From Hyphomicrobiales bacterium (GTDB lineage: Bacteria > Pseudomonadota > Alphaproteobacteria > Rhizobiales > Aestuariivirgaceae), in assembly GCA_027051995.1 (NCBI GenBank), contig JALUFY010000069.1:1-5769 (forward strand): 5,769 bases of DNA, written 5' to 3'. Position 1 is the first letter of the stretch; each line of letters begins with the position of its first letter. This document shows positions 5,736-5,769 of this stretch, one piece after another. The notes under the pieces were generated by a model. That model had not been told where the DNA came from, made no database searches, and worked only from the letters and a program-made list of their open reading frames with translations. A program made the translations under genes and the position numbers.

Positions 5736-5769
5736 GACGCGCCATGTGGCGGATTCCCTGCAACTGATC
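5667..5769. repeat. Perfect 34-bp inverted repeat ending at the window edge (probable fold-back chimera)
   Basis: Bases 5667-5700 and 5736-5769 are exact reverse complements, 34 of 34, around a 35-nt spacer (5701-5735). On the minus strand the inner arm encodes TRHVADSLQLI, a conserved RsmG segment. In the same frame the outer arm gives ISCRESATWRV, which is not RsmG-like where the family has a segment of the type LLEKWN..INLVS. The spacer still encodes NLVSRKTLPQLW correctly. The repeat reaches the last base, so the far arm may continue. The pattern fits an amplification or assembly fold-back at a contig end. Confidence 0.9.

Noticed and set aside
5458..5763. 101-codon minus-strand frame starting inside the inverted arm
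   Set aside because: It is out of frame with rsmG and begins in the probable chimeric segment.

Overview
The window reads as an origin-proximal piece of a high-GC alphaproteobacterial chromosome, and Hyphomicrobiales-like is a reasonable but unproven guess. The main evidence is the minus-strand order rsmG (gidB) - parA - parB, the classic gidAB-parAB arrangement next to the replication origin in that class. The proteins agree: a chromosomal-type Soj/ParA, a Spo0J/ParB of about 299 aa with an alphaproteobacterial N-terminus, and an RsmG with the usual KGQDV...ELT.A..YW C-terminal block. I cannot name a species.

Layout, left to right. (1) 2-463, plus strand: the 3' part of dsbB, the inner-membrane quinone-linked oxidase that re-oxidises DsbA; its 5' end lies off the window. 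(2) 464-656: a 193-nt leader/intergenic region with a strong-looking sigma-54 (-24/-12) promoter candidate at 513-528, a 16-bp dyad upstream of it, and a nested set of complementary segments running up to the ribosome binding site of the next gene. (3) 657-2102, plus: a polyprenyl-phosphate hexose-1-phosphate transferase of the WcaJ/PssY type, which starts exopolysaccharide repeat-unit synthesis. (4) 2111-3361, plus: a membrane-anchored SGNH/GDSL-type hydrolase whose ribosome binding site overlaps the stop region of the transferase, so the two form a translationally coupled pair. (5) 3362-3397: a 36-nt convergent gap, with an inverted repeat spanning the hydrolase stop codon. (6) 3398-4297, minus: parB. 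(7) 4298-4390: a 93-nt gap with an 8-bp inverted repeat. (8) 4391-5215, minus: parA. (9) 5208-5735, minus: rsmG, overlapping parA by 8 nt and missing its N-terminus.

Two functional units meet tail to tail. The minus-strand unit is chromosome housekeeping: 16S rRNA G527 methylation, then ParA/ParB segregation. The plus-strand unit looks like a small envelope/exopolysaccharide module: a priming transferase plus a periplasm-facing SGNH enzyme, possibly acting on the same polymer, and possibly switched on by RpoN rather than by the housekeeping sigma factor.

The most concrete anomaly is at the right edge. The last 34 bases are a perfect reverse complement of 5667-5700, separated from it by 35 nt, and the repeat runs to the final base. 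The inner arm encodes the conserved RsmG segment TRHVADSLQLI. In the rsmG frame the outer arm encodes residues that do not resemble RsmG. This looks like a fold-back chimera at a contig end (amplification or assembly) rather than a biological element. The genuine rsmG sequence should be trusted only up to about 5735.
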